In this document: positions 22,591-34,039 of the stretch, piece after piece | How positions within the stretch are numbered: position 1 is the first letter of the stretch | Layout: each line of letters begins with the position of its first letter | NCBI GenBank assembly: GCA_001972305.1 | Contig: BDDD01002100.1 | Location: 14,915-78,914 of the forward strand | DNA length: 64,000 nucleotides | Source: Cephalotus follicularis | Taxonomy: Eukaryota > Streptophyta > Magnoliopsida > Oxalidales > Cephalotaceae | Reading direction: 5' to 3' | Position numbers and translations under genes: made by a program | Notes under the pieces: model-generated | What the model saw: only the letters and a program-made list of their open reading frames with translations | Database searches by the model: none | Told to the model about the DNA's origin: nothing

Positions 22591-25379
22591 TGTGACATCC
22601 GTGTCCTCGTACGGTCGGTGTCTGTGAGCCTACGGGGCTTCTGTCTGTCTGTCTGTCTATCTGTTAATCTATTTTTCTGGCTTTCTTGACTTATGCATCA
22701 TGACATTAATAAATTTTTTGGTTTATTCTGATGGTTTTCTGCATAAGAAATTATTTTTCTTTTCCATAAATTAAATGATGTTTTTCTGAAAAGACTGCTG
22801 AATTCGGAAGATATGCCAAGTGGTATGTCTTAAATATCCAATTTTTGTCCGTATCGGTTTAATTCTGGATGAAACCAGTCCGTTTTGAGTTGAATATATA
22901 TGAGAAAATGCCAAAATGCTCACATTTTTCCCATTTCTCTCTCTCTCCCCAGTTTCTCTCTTCTTTCTCCCGTCTCTCTCTGCCATCTGCATTCTGCCGC
23001 CAACGTCAGTGCCGATCTGATGTCGACGAGGGTACCAACGGGACCGCCTCGTCCTCCCGAGCACACCGGACCCCTCCCCTGCGTCGGCAACCGCGTCGTG
23101 CGCTCACAGTGACCGCTTCTCTCTCCATCTCTATTTTACATTGTTCCGGCGTTTCTGGTGATCGTCACGGCAAGGCGAGCCCAGATTCAGACTCCTGGCG
23201 TGGCGGCGGTTCGAACGGTACCAGCCCCGACACGTGAAGACGCCGACAGCGCAGATTGGCGGCGAAGGCAGCCGCGGTCAACGCGCCCATTCCAGCCAGA
23301 TGCGGTGCCGCCGTGACCAACGCGCCTCAGATCCGTGCTCCCCGGCTCTGACCACCGCGCGTGGCTGACAAGCGCTGGCCACCAGCGGTGCGTGGGCCCA
23401 CGAGCCAGTGACCTCCGGCTACCATTTTCTAACAGTTTTCTGACTCCGTTCTCCGCGTTGAGGTGATCCGTTCCAATTTCGCTGTGGGATTCTGACTCTG
23501 TGCGCCGTTCCATCGGCTTTCGGTAAATTCTGAACTATGTTCCATTAGTTCTGTTTTCCACTGTTTTCTGTATTTCTGTATCTGTTTCTGTTACATATAA
23601 ACTTGAATTGCTTATATGACTCGAAATTGGATAACTCGGACAACCACTTGGACTAGCTTTAATGATTTTGAAAGGGTGTTTAAATTGAACGCTTAAACGA
23701 TGTTTTCAATAATCAGACTTCTGTTTCTGTTGACCGTATAGGTCGTTATGGTTTTCTGACATCTGCACGCATTTCAGTTTCATAAAGCTTTTCACGTCTT
23801 AGTACGTGTTTGAGTATGATAGTTTGCTGTCTGTCTATCTGTTGGCAGAGGATCTTGCCTTTGAGGTAGGTCTTGGAGGCGACCAGTCGAGGGACTCGCT
23901 TGTCTGTACTGTGAGTGGAACGCCTTTCTTTAACCTTTTATTCTGAAATTCTTTTATATGGTTTAAATGTTTAAGCGTGTTAGCTTACTTGTTTTCTGTA
24001 TCTGAATGAACTTGGTTTTAGTTCATTTCTGAAATCTGTTTAAGTTTTAATGTCTGAAACTTTCTTTTAATGTTTTCAAAAGCTCGCACAATGATAGTCA
24101 TACTATGACGATATTTTCGGTAATATCTATACTTGAAAGAAAAATGATTTTTGTATCTGTTTGAATCTGTTTAAATCTGTTCTGAGACATTGTAATTTCT
24201 CTATCTGCTGAATCTGTTAAATATGTTTAGATGCATGGTGATCTTGGTATTGTATTATATATATATCTGATGCCTATGAGAGGCTTTGTCTGCACGTGTA
24301 TGACTTTCTGCTGATGCTTGGACACGACGGTGTCCTTGCCACTATTTCTGCTGGACGTTCGGCCCGACGGGGCCCATGCGTCAACTTTACCTAGTAGACC
24401 CATGGAATCTCTATATATTTATTTTTGTTTAAACTCTGTTACATTTATATGTATGAAAAATCTAAGAATTTGAATCTGTTTGAAAGAAATGATCTGGTTT
24501 TTCTTCTGATTTTTGGAAATACCGGTTTTTAAATCGATTTTGTTTTTATATTCTGTTTAAGTCGTTTTATATCTGCTTCATAAATCAGATGATATATTTT
24601 GATTCTGTTTTTGAAAACTCTGTTTCAGTTTTATACTTCTGTTATATCTTTTCTGTAAAGATATTTATATGCGAGCAAAACTCTGCGGAGTCTTTTTGTT
24701 CCATCTCACTAGTCTTGTGGACTAACCCCTCATCTGTTTTCTATTTTTAGTTCTGACAGGTTAGTCTGCTGCGCTCTGTCAGCTGGAGTTTGTTTGTCTG
24801 GTGAGGTGAGACCAAAAAGGGTATGCTACCAGAGTCAACACATGCATATCATCATTACATTAGTATTTAAATTTTTGCATTACTTATGTTTTTATATAAC
24901 TGTTTTGGTTTTGTTTAAAAGGGCTGATACCTATTCAGGTTTTAAGTTTTGTTAATATGGTTGAAGCAGAGTCCAACCCATTACTTGTTTTCTGCTTTTA
25001 AATTGTGATCTGCTGAGGGTTGAGCCCATTTTATAAACTGTTTTCTCCATCAAGAGTGTGGTATGTTGAGGGATGAGCCCATTACAAATTGTTTCCTCAT
25101 TCGGGGGTGTGATTTTATAAATTGTGTTTTTATTTACAGGGGGCATAGTCCTATAAATGAATACAACATGCCCGATTTTCGTAAAATTTTAAGAGTTAGA
25201 ATTATTTTCAAGTTTTTCTAGAAACTTTATGTTTTTCTTTATGTTTTGAAGAGATTTTCTGTTTAAAAATGTATTTTCTGAAATTTTGTTCTGCTGAACC
25301 TACGAGGTGAGTCTCTAATGGGAGGCTTGGCCTCGTAGCGGGAGCGACAGATCCCAGCGAGTTGGGTCCGGGCGTGTCA
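22591..25379 (+). mobile_element. Solo LTR, 2.8 kb, gypsy-like, nested in copia leader
   Basis: TGTGACATCCGTG...GGGCGTGTCA with perfect 5-bp TSD TATAT at 22586-22590 and 25380-25384. Near the start is a (TCTG)n tract (22640-22660). A TATA-like GAATATATATGAG (22884-22896) is followed by a CT-rich then GC-rich leader (22920-23520), then a long AT-rich interior rich in CTGTTT, then degenerate tandem GGTTGAGCCCATT units (24955-25110). No coding domain. The ORFs in the GC-rich leader look like chance frames. Confidence 0.88.
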
Positions 25380-25384
25380 TATAT

Positions 25385-25634
25385 GGTGATCCGCACATAT
25401 AAGTAATATACTAAAATAATAATAGAGACATATGTTTTTATACAATGTCGGTAATCCGCACAAACGATAAAAACGCGAAACTTTATTATATATATATATA
25501 ATATACGTTTCCATACATAGGCGGTACGCCGACTAATCGGTGAAACCGTTAATCTTTATTATATGTGTGTGTGTGTGAAAAACTAATTTAAATTAACTCA
25601 AATCTCAGTTGGATAGAGTATCGTGTTGATAACG
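25385..25634 (-). other. Copia leader, 5' segment
   Basis: Between the solo LTR and the 5' LTR. Holds (TA)n at 25480-25503 and (TG)n at 25564-25577. Next to the LTR is GTGTTGATAACGTGT (25622-25636), whose reverse complement ACACGTTATCAACAC sits where the primer-binding site should be; the tRNA used is not identified. Confidence 0.5.
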
Positions 25635-25854
25635 TGTTATAAACTTATGAGATTAACTGACAAATGAAGGTTGCACTATATAGAAATCAAGAGAAACAGT
25701 AAGATAGAATAAGAGATTTTCTTATTATGAATTATTCATTTCTTCATAACAATATATGCTTATTTATAAAAGTTTAGGGTTGTTGGAATAAAATTAGAGT
25801 TATTGGAATATGATTAGGATTAGTAGAATAGTAATTCATAATTATTTTACAACA
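25635..25854 (-). repeat. Copia 5' LTR (minus strand)
   Basis: TGTTATAAACTTATGAG...ATTATTTTACAACA, partner of 17305-17577. Confidence 0.85.
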
Positions 25855-26995
25855 CTAATATTATTGTATTATAGAGTGATCGATATCTCTTCACATATAC
25901 TTTTTATATATTCATAGTTTTTTTTAATTATAAGGGAAAAAACATAATAAGTAACTTCGAATAATATACGTAACAAAAAATGTATAAAAGAGTTATCCTA
26001 TTATTATATACAACAATAACACTAGAATATTTCACAATCCCATAGCAAAATTCAAAGGCGTTCTGGTAGATAGCCACCCATATTCATTTCGTCTCCTCAG
26101 TTGTTATCGAAGAATCATGAAATTAAGGGGAGGATGATCGCGAGTGAAGAGAATAGGGAGAGAGAGAATAAAAAAATCGAGTGTATTAAATAAAGGTTTA
26201 AATAAGTATTTAAAATAATAGTCAAAATTACGTTATATTTTGATTGATAGACTAGGAAAGTTACATACTCTGTGGGAGTGTTTCTGTTTTATTAACGAAT
26301 GTATTTATGTACTATAATCATAATATAAAAAGGTAATATAATTAACTTTTATTGTATTAAAAAAAATAATAAACAAAAACAAAAAAAAAATAAAACAACA
26401 CCGAAATTTTTAATTCGCTTAAGTTTGGTTTTCTACTAGTTTTCTCCTACCTAACATTGAAGGGGAAAATAAATTGTTTTTAAATATAAAGATATTTGAT
26501 TGTGTGTACTAGGAATCAGCCACATCAAGCTTGAACCAAGAAAATGAAGCGAGATAGCAAGTGGGAGTGGGACAAATTCCCATAATTAATTTATACAGTG
26601 ACTTACTTGACCATCAGCATTGAATGAATGTTTGACCAAAATGAGGACAGCTTTGCTTCATTTCCATTTTAAGATATCGCAAGATCGTTGACATAATGAC
26701 CTCAAACTAGCCTTACCTCTGTTGTCTATTTAAATGTGTAATATCTGTCTCCTTTTCATGGCTCTCCTTTTCATGCTTTTGACTTTCAGCTTTTGTGCAG
26801 TTATTAGTCAGAGAAAATTTCAATAAGTGTAGCACTGTACATAATATTAATAAAAAGATGTAAAAACGCCTAAATAATATCATACAAGCAAAATGACTCA
26901 AATATGACTAAAATTTATTCTTTTATTGGTTTACCCTTCACTTTAGTTGTTCACGCGCGTTCTAATGTTGATAAGCACGTATTCTTCAACTAGAT
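25855..26995. other. AT-rich spacer
   Basis: No gene recognised. 26150-26300 is an inverted copy of the dispersed repeat at 15845 and 17085. The ORF at 26713-26901 has no known motif. Confidence 0.5.
26150..26300 (-). repeat. Dispersed repeat, copy 3 (inverted)
   Basis: The reverse complement has CACAGAGTATGTAACTTTCCT, an AT-rich middle and a terminal CTCTCTCTCCC tract in the same order as copies at 15845 and 17085. Confidence 0.45.
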
Positions 26996-27003
26996 CTTCT
27001 CTT

Positions 27004-27473
27004 TAGAGATGGCAATGGAACGGAACGGAATGGATTTTACCATCTCCGTTCCCACCCAATCAAACAGCGAGATGGAGACATAGATGTATAAGCTAAACAC
27101 AACCACATGACTAGTAGTTTCTATTATTCTTAAACTCACATATTAATACGCTTAAAGTTTAAGAAAAAAAAAATATAGTTGTTATACATAAATATATATT
27201 ATAATAAATCATAGATATAATATTACAGTAATATTTTGAGAAATTCTTTTATTGATATATCATATATGTGATAAAATATATGTGATACAATATATAAAAA
27301 CGGGGCATGGCGGGGCGGAGAAAACACTTGCCTTGCCCCCTCCTCACCCCTACTTGCGGAACATATTTTTTTACCCATCTTCACCCCAATTCTTAAACGA
27401 AACGGGGATTCCCCACCCCATTTGACGCGAAGAGGAGAGTGGGGAACGGGGGCGGGGAAAATTGTCATCCCTA
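27004..27473 (+). mobile_element. hAT-type MITE, about 470 bp
   Basis: Left end TAGAGATGGCAATGGAACGG; right end CGGGGAAAATTGTCATCCCTA; these are imperfect inverted repeats of the common plant TAGGGATGGCAAT family. Flanks CTTCTCTT (26996-27003) and CTTCTCTC (27474-27481) match at seven of eight bases, the 8-bp TSD expected for hAT elements. The right arm is GC-rich (GGGGCGGGG), the middle AT-rich. No transposase. Confidence 0.8.
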
Positions 27474-27584
27474 CTTCTCTCCATGCAAGTTTATTAGTCT
27501 CTATTAGTATAACAAAGTCAATAACCACAAATTGGACAGTTCACACCCACTTCAGTGAATATACATGATGTCTATTAATTTGAT

Positions 27585-27720
27585 GGGTAAAAATACAAAA
27601 AACTCTCTGAGATTTGGACTTATTAACATTTTACCTCATCTGTTTTTAAATATTACATATACCCCATTGACTTACAATTTATGCTTATAACACAAAGGGT
27701 TAATGGTTAAATGGACTCAA
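27585..27720 (+). mobile_element. Mutator-type MITE, left half (split by Tekay-like element)
   Basis: Begins GGGTAAAAATACAAAAAACT and pairs as an inverted repeat with the end of 46132-46285 (reverse complement GGCTAAAATACAAAAATTCC), including TTTGGACTTATTAACA against TTTGGACTCATTAACA. Flanks TAATTTGAT (27576-27584) and TAATTTAAT (46286-46294) match at eight of nine bases. Without the insert the MITE is 285 bp. Confidence 0.8.
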
Positions 27721-28156
27721 TGTAACACCCGAAATTTTATTATATAAAGAATGACTTTTGGGCTGACGATGATTACTTTGAACTTGACCGAATGTGGACC
27801 GAAATTGTTAAAGGAGAAAGAAATGACCCAAAATGTAATATTGTTATTGGACTGGAAATTTGATTAATAAAGAAAATGGCATTTGGACTAGGAAATGGGC
27901 CTTATGTTACTGGGCCGATATGAGATAAATGAAGGGATGGTTTTTGGGCTTAAATATGCTAATTATTTTATTGGGCCAAATTGGAAAGGAGAGGAAAAGA
28001 AATATTGGGCCTAAATATATATTAGTACTATTTTTGGACTTGAGAAATGTTTATTGGGCTAAATGAAGTTAAAAGGAGAAGGGAGACATTGGGCAGCCCA
28101 CAATGTGAAGGTTTTGATAGAATTGTCTCAAGAATTCTAGAGACTTCCTTGGCTGT

Positions 28157-28166
28157 CTATAAAAAG
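28157..28166 (+). promoter_or_regulatory. LTR TATA box with downstream leader donor
   Basis: TCTATAAAAA; a splice-donor-like TCTAG|GTAGGATC lies at 28305/28306, about 149 bases on. A pyrimidine tract with TTGCAG (30731-30743) near the LTR end could serve as acceptor, giving an LTR intron; this is inference. Confidence 0.5.
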
Positions 28167-28487
28167 GGGAGTAGAGACAATGGAGACGGTTGCTGATTGT
28201 TGGGAATGAAAGAGGCAAGGAAAGCATGTCAAATGAGCAAAAGAGGAAGAACCAGTGGAAAAAATAGCTTACTGGAGGCAAGGAAAATAAGCTCTCGGAT
28301 TCTAGGTAGGATCTACTCCTACTCAGTACTTTATCTTCTACTATGTATTGTTATAAATATTTGTTAATGATGAATACTTAGGCCAGAATTAGATAGAGGT
28401 TACAAGAAAAAAACGACTATGATGGATTTAAGGTCCTCTGTAATTAATGGGTGTTAGACTTAGTAAATATTGGACTTTTAATGTAAG

Positions 28488-29640
28488 ATGGCATCTACTG
28501 ATACTCCAAACACGCCATTGCTATGCGTTTTAGTACTCTGGAGTGTGCAACCGAGCAATACAGTACGCATGCGTCCCGAGTGCCCAATGTGTGCATCCTC
28601 TACATGCGTTCCATGCTCCACAATATGGGCGCCTTACCATATACGAGCATGTCATCTCTGTGCCGAAGATGTGCTCTGCTACCCATGCCTACAACAAAGG
28701 TGCAATGCGTTCCATGAAGAGTGTTCCTCTACACATAAACACTCGAGCACGCCATCCTCTACCACAAAACGGAGCCGAGCTCACCAGTGCATGTGTCCTA
28801 AGCCTGTGATGGTATGTGCACCAGTGAACCATTGAGCCGAAGAACCATGCGTGTCGAGGATCCATGAGTGCCAAGGAGCCAACAACTGAGGTACTATGCA
28901 TGCTGAGGAGACAACAGTCGAGGAACCATGCGTCTGAGGAGCCAACCATGGCTTCCTCTGCCATGCGCCAGAGCTACTGAGAAGCATGTGCGTGAGGTGC
29001 CATTGCCAAGCATGCAATGCGCGCCGAGCGTTCCTCTGCCATGGGCCGAGCATGCATCCAACGCATGCGTCATCCTCTGCCCAGGAGCCAAGCCCTCCTA
29101 TGTCATGTCCACTATGCACTGTGAAGTGACGACCTCTCCTTTGCCATGTGCGCCATGCAATACCAAGCTCTCCTCTGCCATTAACGTCGTACAGGCGAAC
29201 TTGTCCTCTGCCATACATGTATCACACATGAACTCTCCTCTGCCATGCAATACACCACGACTCTCCACTGCCATGTGCTGAGGTGCCAACCATGGCTCTC
29301 CAGCGTCAAGTGCCGAGGTGCCATTAGTGTTGTGCATGGCTCTCTCCAATGCATGCGCCCGAGAAGCCAGGGTACCGAGGATGAAAGGTGCCCAGCTCTT
29401 CACTGTCCAGAGCATGCATCCCGAGCATGCATCCACGCACCAAGCATGCCGAGCATGAAACGCCATAGCTGAGCTCTCCTCTGGCAGCGCACAAGCATGC
29501 AATGCATAAGAGTTCTCCACTGTCCATGCATCTGAGATGCCATGCCCAAGCTCTCCCCTGCCGTGCTCAAGCACACCATGCACCTGAGCTCTCTTGAGCT
29601 CTCCACTGGTGCGTGTTAAACCCTCTTCTGCATGCATCCT
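28488..29640 (+). repeat. GC-rich degenerate tandem block of the LTR
   Basis: More than ten copies of CTCTCCTCTGCCATG-like words (28950, 29030, 29130, 29170, 29205, 29236, 29265 and on) mixed with CATGCATGC, GAGCTC and GTGCCGAG, at irregular 30-60-base spacing. Similar blocks in the same orientation within the LTR occur at 300-1700 and 47500-48350. ORFs in all frames reflect the lack of AT-rich stops, not genes. Confidence 0.75.
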
Positions 29641-30023
29641 CAGAGTTCATGGTACGCGAGATGGTAAGTGATGAACAGTTCATGTGTTCAGAATACATGC
29701 ACCGAACAGTATGCTTTAAGTATAATATAAATTTATATATATTATGTGAGTGATGGGATGATGGCTGATGTGAAAGAATAAGCAATAAAATATAGTGTAA
29801 TAAATGAATGCAATAATGAATACAATGATAAATGAATGATAAGTGTAGTGGGCATGGACGATAAGTACAGAGAAAGGGATGTTAAATGTAGAGTAAAATA
29901 ATGTGATGAAGCATAAAAATGTAGTGTTATATAAGTGATAAAGGCAGACCATATAGAAAGGAAATGCTAATGTACTGTTAATGTAGTGTAATGTTAACGT
30001 AGTGTAGTGTAATGTAATGTAAT

Positions 30024-30225
30024 GGATCACCACCGAGATGAGCCCTACGGGGATCACCACCGAGATGAGCCAGTAAGGCTATTTCTGAGATGACCTAATG
30101 GGTCACCGAATTGAGCTGAACCAGGTGGGTCACCGAGATAGCCGAGTGGATCACCGACTGAGATGAGCCATTGGATCACCAACTGAGATGAGACGATGAA
30201 TCACCGACGGAGTTGAGCCACGCCG
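30024..30225 (+). repeat. Tandem GATCACCGACTGAGATGAGCC units
   Basis: Seven degenerate units of about 25-30 bases built on GATCACC(A/G)ACNGAGATGAGCC. The array is repeated in the 3' LTR at 45200-45370 with one unit fewer. Confidence 0.8.
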
Positions 30226-30998
30226 ACTGAATGACTGTGATTGTATAGTGAATGTCTAGGTTCCTCTCCTTAGCCTATAACGCCTAGAGCGCGTATATTG
30301 CTCTTCCTAAAGCCGAGGACCCGAGGAACCGGTCTGCCTTAAATGTAATGTTTATTCCTGTCCCGAATCCTCTAACTTAAAGTCTGGAGTGCGTTATCGC
30401 TCCTCCTCAAGTAGGGGATGCAGAGGAAGGATTTATATGACTGTTAGTAATTGTCACTGATTATGAAGGACTGATAGTGACAGTGACTGTACTGAATGAA
30501 CAAGATTGTACTGTTATCGATTACGAGTGAATGTTATTGATTGGACTGAACTGTTATTGTATCTCTCATTGCATTACATATGCCTGTTGTATCTGCATCT
30601 TCCATCCGTATGTGGGTAGTAGTTACTACACGACCAGTGGTCACTGACCTATTACATTTTAATGTAATGAGTCAGGTACAGGTGGAGCTTGCAGCTAGCT
30701 GAGGATTGAAGCCCCGGGTGAGTCTCCTCCCTTTTTATTGCAGCTTGACGACCCAGGAGCATAAGGACATTGTATTTTTTTGTTTTATGACCTGCCGGCT
30801 TGCAGCAGAGCTGTTGTAAACAGTATTGTACATAACTGGGTAATATCCACTCAAGTGATATTTTATTGGATTTATTCCGCATGTGTTATTATATTGTTAA
30901 ATGTTTTTAATTATTCCGCTAAATTGGAAAAGAATGGTACTGTTCGTAGCGCGTCAAACCTTGGGGGTCCACACTTGGGGTTTGGGGCGTTACAGTTT

Positions 30999-31014
30999 TG
31001 GTATCAGAGCCAGG
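30999..31014 (+). promoter_or_regulatory. Gypsy primer-binding site (initiator tRNA-Met type)
   Basis: TGGTATCAGAGCCAGG, four bases after the 5' LTR, matches the usual complement of plant initiator tRNA-Met 3' end. Confidence 0.9.
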
Positions 31015-31118
31015 TTCTCCTATTCTGAATACACCAGCAAGGAGTCCTTGGCTTATAAAGTTAAATGCATGCGGATTGATAAGTGGATATTAACCTTTTG
31101 TTGTTATACAAAAGTGAA

Positions 31119-31266
31119 AATGGACGGTCGTCAAAGTAGAACTGCACAAGGAGCGAGAGCTGAGCCGTCGATTAGACGTACTCGAGCAAGTAGAGATGCA
31201 GAAGGAATGAATGTAGCCCAAGAGGCTGAAGTGACCATAAGAGCCATAACGTGTATAAGTGATTGA
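31119..31266 (+). pseudogene. Tekay-like gag, N-terminal stub
   Basis: Starts MDGRQSRTAQGARAEPSIRR at the ATG at 31120 and runs about 48 residues, basic and disordered, before a stop. It sits where gag starts, about 105 bases after the primer-binding site. The capsid and zinc-knuckle regions that should follow are not recognisable; 31267-31764 has become low-complexity. Confidence 0.55.
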
Positions 31267-31764
31267 TATAATGAACTGAAATGGATAAGTGACAGACTGT
31301 ATGGATCAAGATGAACGAGTGATTGATCGAATGGACTGAAAAGTATAAGTGTTTGACAGAAAAGGTTCCATATTGGATGACGAATGACTGATGGAGTAAA
31401 TGGTTTAATGGATCTTAAGCTAGAACCCTAGAGGACTGGCTAGTGAGTAATTGAGTGAATGATTTATTGCATAATGGAATAACTGAATGAATGATTGAAC
31501 GTGTGACTGAGTGAATGATTGAATGATTGATTGGAAGGTTAAGTGAATGAACGACTGTGAAAAAGGGATGCGGTTAACTACTTATATATACACTGGTATG
31601 GGACGGTATATATATATTTAGTCAACCACTAGATGTTAACTATTTATATATATGTTGGTATGGGACGACGTATATATACCTAGTCAGCTTCTAGATTCCT
31701 CGTAAGAGTGCTAAGTGGATTTGGATCGTATTGTTACTAAGTCATATCGAATCGTTACGGATCG
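31267..31764 (+). other. Degenerate GACTGAATGA-rich sequence of former gag region
   Basis: Built of GAATGATTGA, GACTGA and GTGATTGA words, with two tandem units of about 62 bases at 31565-31690 (each with TTATATATA, GGTATGGGACG and TAGTCA). No protein motif. Similar GAATGGATTG words resume at 32950-33055 after the solo LTR. Confidence 0.5.
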
Positions 31765-31769
31765 ATATT

Positions 31770-32918
31770 TGAAAGTCCTAAATGGCAACTTTTAGATAAT
31801 AAATTTGATTACGAAAAAGACAAATTAACCCATGAATATAAACAAGCACACAAAAAACAATCAAACAATTATAAGTAAAGAGAGAAAGGAAAGAGAGTGT
31901 GCAAATGATTTTATAGTGGTTCGGCAAAATCCGTGCCTACGTCCACTTTCTCAAGAACCCCTTGAGATTCCACTAGCGACCACTAGCAACCTTTGATTTT
32001 GGCTTACGGGTGCAAATCAAAGAAAACCACCTTACACTTGATTGACCCCCTTTGATAATCCTACTAAGGGTTCACTTCCCTTGATTATCTCAAGAATGAT
32101 TCACTCCTCTCTTATACAATGAAAGATATATATGGATGGTTTTGTGTTTACAAATTAACCTCTTAAAGGTTTGATATAAAAGTGTTTGACCGACAAGCTT
32201 TGAATGATTTGAAAGTTCAAGATGTTGAGCTCTTGTTCATAGATTGTGCAAAAGGTCCCATTGATCTTGTTTCTTGGTCTCTATATATAGCTTTGGTCTC
32301 TATATATAGCTTTCTTCAGTTTATGGCCGTTGTAAAAGTGTTATAGCCGTTGCTTGTTATCTTGGAAGTTGTTGCTGTAAAAGTGTTATAGTCGTTGCTT
32401 GTTATCTTGGAAGTTGTTGCTTCAAAGTCGGCTCTTTAAAACGCGATCAGTAATTTTTCCAGCTGCGCAAAGCATCGACGGTGTTGCTTAAAGCGTCGGT
32501 ACTTATGTTACCGTTATGCTTTGTATTTGAATTTTGTCGCTCAAACCGCTGGCGCTTTGATCTGGGTGTCGACTGTTTGGCATAAAGCGTTGACGCTTTC
32601 CCTTGAGCATTGCCGCTTTGAGTTCTTTAACTGTTTCCACAAGTCTCTGTTTTTAACCGCTGATGCAAGCTCCTTAAGCGTTGACGCCTTGGTTCAAACC
32701 GCTGAAGCTTTCCATTAGACCGTCGACGCATTAAGCAGATTTGTTGGCCTTTGTCTCCTATACTTGGCACAAAGCGTAGACGCTTTCCATTAGACAGTCG
32801 ATGCTTTATTCTGTTTCTGCACTTCTTAATTTTGTTTATCTTTTCTTGCACAGAAAGTAACAATGTTAAATACAAATTTGTAATCATTAAAACTTAGGAT
32901 TGAGACTAAAAGTCAACA
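31770..32918 (+). mobile_element. Solo LTR (family A), second copy
   Basis: TGAAAGTCCTAAATGGC...AAAAGTCAACA with perfect TSD ATATT at 31765-31769 and 32919-32923. It is homologous along its length to 7365-8560 but lacks one 43-bp unit and has its own duplications: TCTATATATAGCTT twice (32279-32312), and GTTGCTTGTTATCTTGGAAG twice (32352 and 32394). Confidence 0.87.
32450..32810 (+). repeat. Array of AAAGCGTNGACGCTTT motifs in solo LTR A
   Basis: AAAGCATCGACGG, AAAGCGTTGACGCTTT (32585), AAGCGTTGACGCC, AAAGCGTAGACGCTTT (32772) and partial forms. Position in the LTR matches the GACGTCGATGTC array at 7990-8430, but the arm sequence differs. Confidence 0.8.
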
Positions 32919-33249
32919 ATATTGAACCAAGACCTTTGAGGGACTGGGGACGAAAGGATTATGATTGAACGGATCGTTAATAAATGGACTGATATCGAAT
33001 GGAATGATAATGAATGGATTGTGATTGAATGGATGAACGGATTGAACGGTTACGGATTGTATGATTACTGGATTAGCTATCTGCACGTTGTGCGTACGTG
33101 GATCGTGACAGGAAGGTGTGACCTTCAATAAGCCAGAGCAGTCTCCGTTCCAGTCTTGGAACGCTAACCGAGCTAAATGATATCTACTATGAAGACTCAT
33201 ATACTATTAAGGCAAAGTTGTAATACTTGCCTGGAACATGTTATGGACA

Positions 33250-34039
33250 GTAGTAGATAAGTACAGAAATTAGAGGATGTTCTGGTAATTAGTGAATACT
33301 CGGACGTGTTCCGGAAGAACTAACGTCTCTACCTCCTGATAGAGATGTAGAGTTTCTATAGACTTGATACCGGAAAAACACCTATATCGAGATCTCCCTA
33401 TCGAATGGCTCCCCCTAAATTGAAAGAATTAAATGTACAATTGCTGGAGTTACTCGATAAAGGTTTCATCCGAATGAATGTTTCTCCATATGAAGCACAC
33501 GTCTTGTTTGTTAAAAAGAAGGACGGATCGTTGAGAATGGACACCGATTATTGGCAGCTTAATAAAGTGACTGTTAAGAATAAATATTCACTGTCGCATA
33601 TCGATGAGTTATTTGATCGACTGAGGGGATCAACGGTGTTCTCTAAGCTAGAACTGAGATCCGGATATCATCAGCTCAGAGTCCGAAAGGAAGATATTAT
33701 GAAGACAGTTTTTAGATCACAGTATGGACATTTTGAATTCGCGGTTATGCCGTTTGGGAAAACTAATACCCCTAGCGCATTTATGAGCTTGATGAACCGA
33801 GTGTTCGGTCCATATCTTGATCGCTTCATCGTAGTCTTTATCAATGATATCCTGGTGTACTCTAAAATAATGGAGGAACATGGAGAGCGCTTGCACTTGG
33901 CATTGCAAACTCTCACAGATCAACGGTTGCATGCCAAGTTCAGCAAATGCAATTTCTGGTTGTCATAGGTGATCTTTCTCGTTCGTATTATATCCAGTGT
34001 TGGATTGTCAGTAGATCCTTCAAAGATCGAAGCAGTTAA
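33250..34039 (+). pseudogene. Tekay-like reverse transcriptase (interrupted)
   Basis: From about 33250 decayed linker precedes [20 protein letters not shown] (33410), then [35 protein letters not shown] and [14 protein letters not shown]. The active-site block reads [11 protein letters not shown], where the family has FIDDIL, so the first catalytic Asp is Asn. The frame continues FSKCNFWLS, a stop at 33966-33968, then IISSVGLSVDPSKIEAVN, where a solo LTR interrupts it at 34040. The domain resumes at 36030 as NDWKRPMSVTEVRSFLGLAG. It cannot be active. Confidence 0.92.

Larger units (their letters stand above)
17305..25854 (-). mobile_element. Ty1/copia element with short LTRs, minus strand, carrying SINE and solo LTR
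   Basis: LTRs lie at 17305-17577 and 25635-25854 (about 270 and 220 bp; the first has extra copies of a GTTGGAATATGATTAG unit). Internal order on the minus strand is gag, protease, integrase, reverse transcriptase, RNase H. A polypurine tract (AAGGGGGAG on the minus strand, 17578-17587) precedes the 3' LTR. Flanks are ATAAT (17300-17304) and CTAAT (25855-25859), an imperfect TSD. The leader was enlarged by a SINE (about 22150-22310) and a 2.8-kb solo LTR. All coding parts carry stops and frameshifts, and much of RNase H is deleted. Confidence 0.85.
27721..30994 (+). repeat. Tekay-like 5' LTR (3,274 bp)
   Basis: TGTAACACCC...GGGGCGTTACA. Parts in order: TTGGGC-rich start, TATA box (28157), leader and donor (28306), a GC-rich word-repeat block (28488-29640), AT-rich stretch with GTAGTG repeats (29650-30020), tandem GATCACC..GAGATGAGCC units (30024-30225), and a conserved end. 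Primer-binding site follows four bases later. Confidence 0.92.

Noticed and set aside
22869-23513. Possible host gene in GC-rich ORFs
   Set aside because: The region is inside a solo LTR with perfect TSD and resembles an LTR leader.
28488-29637. Cysteine-rich protein genes (several ORFs of 64-179 codons)
   Set aside because: Frames overlap, Cys arises from repeated TGC in GCATGC/CTGCC words, and the block is part of the LTR.
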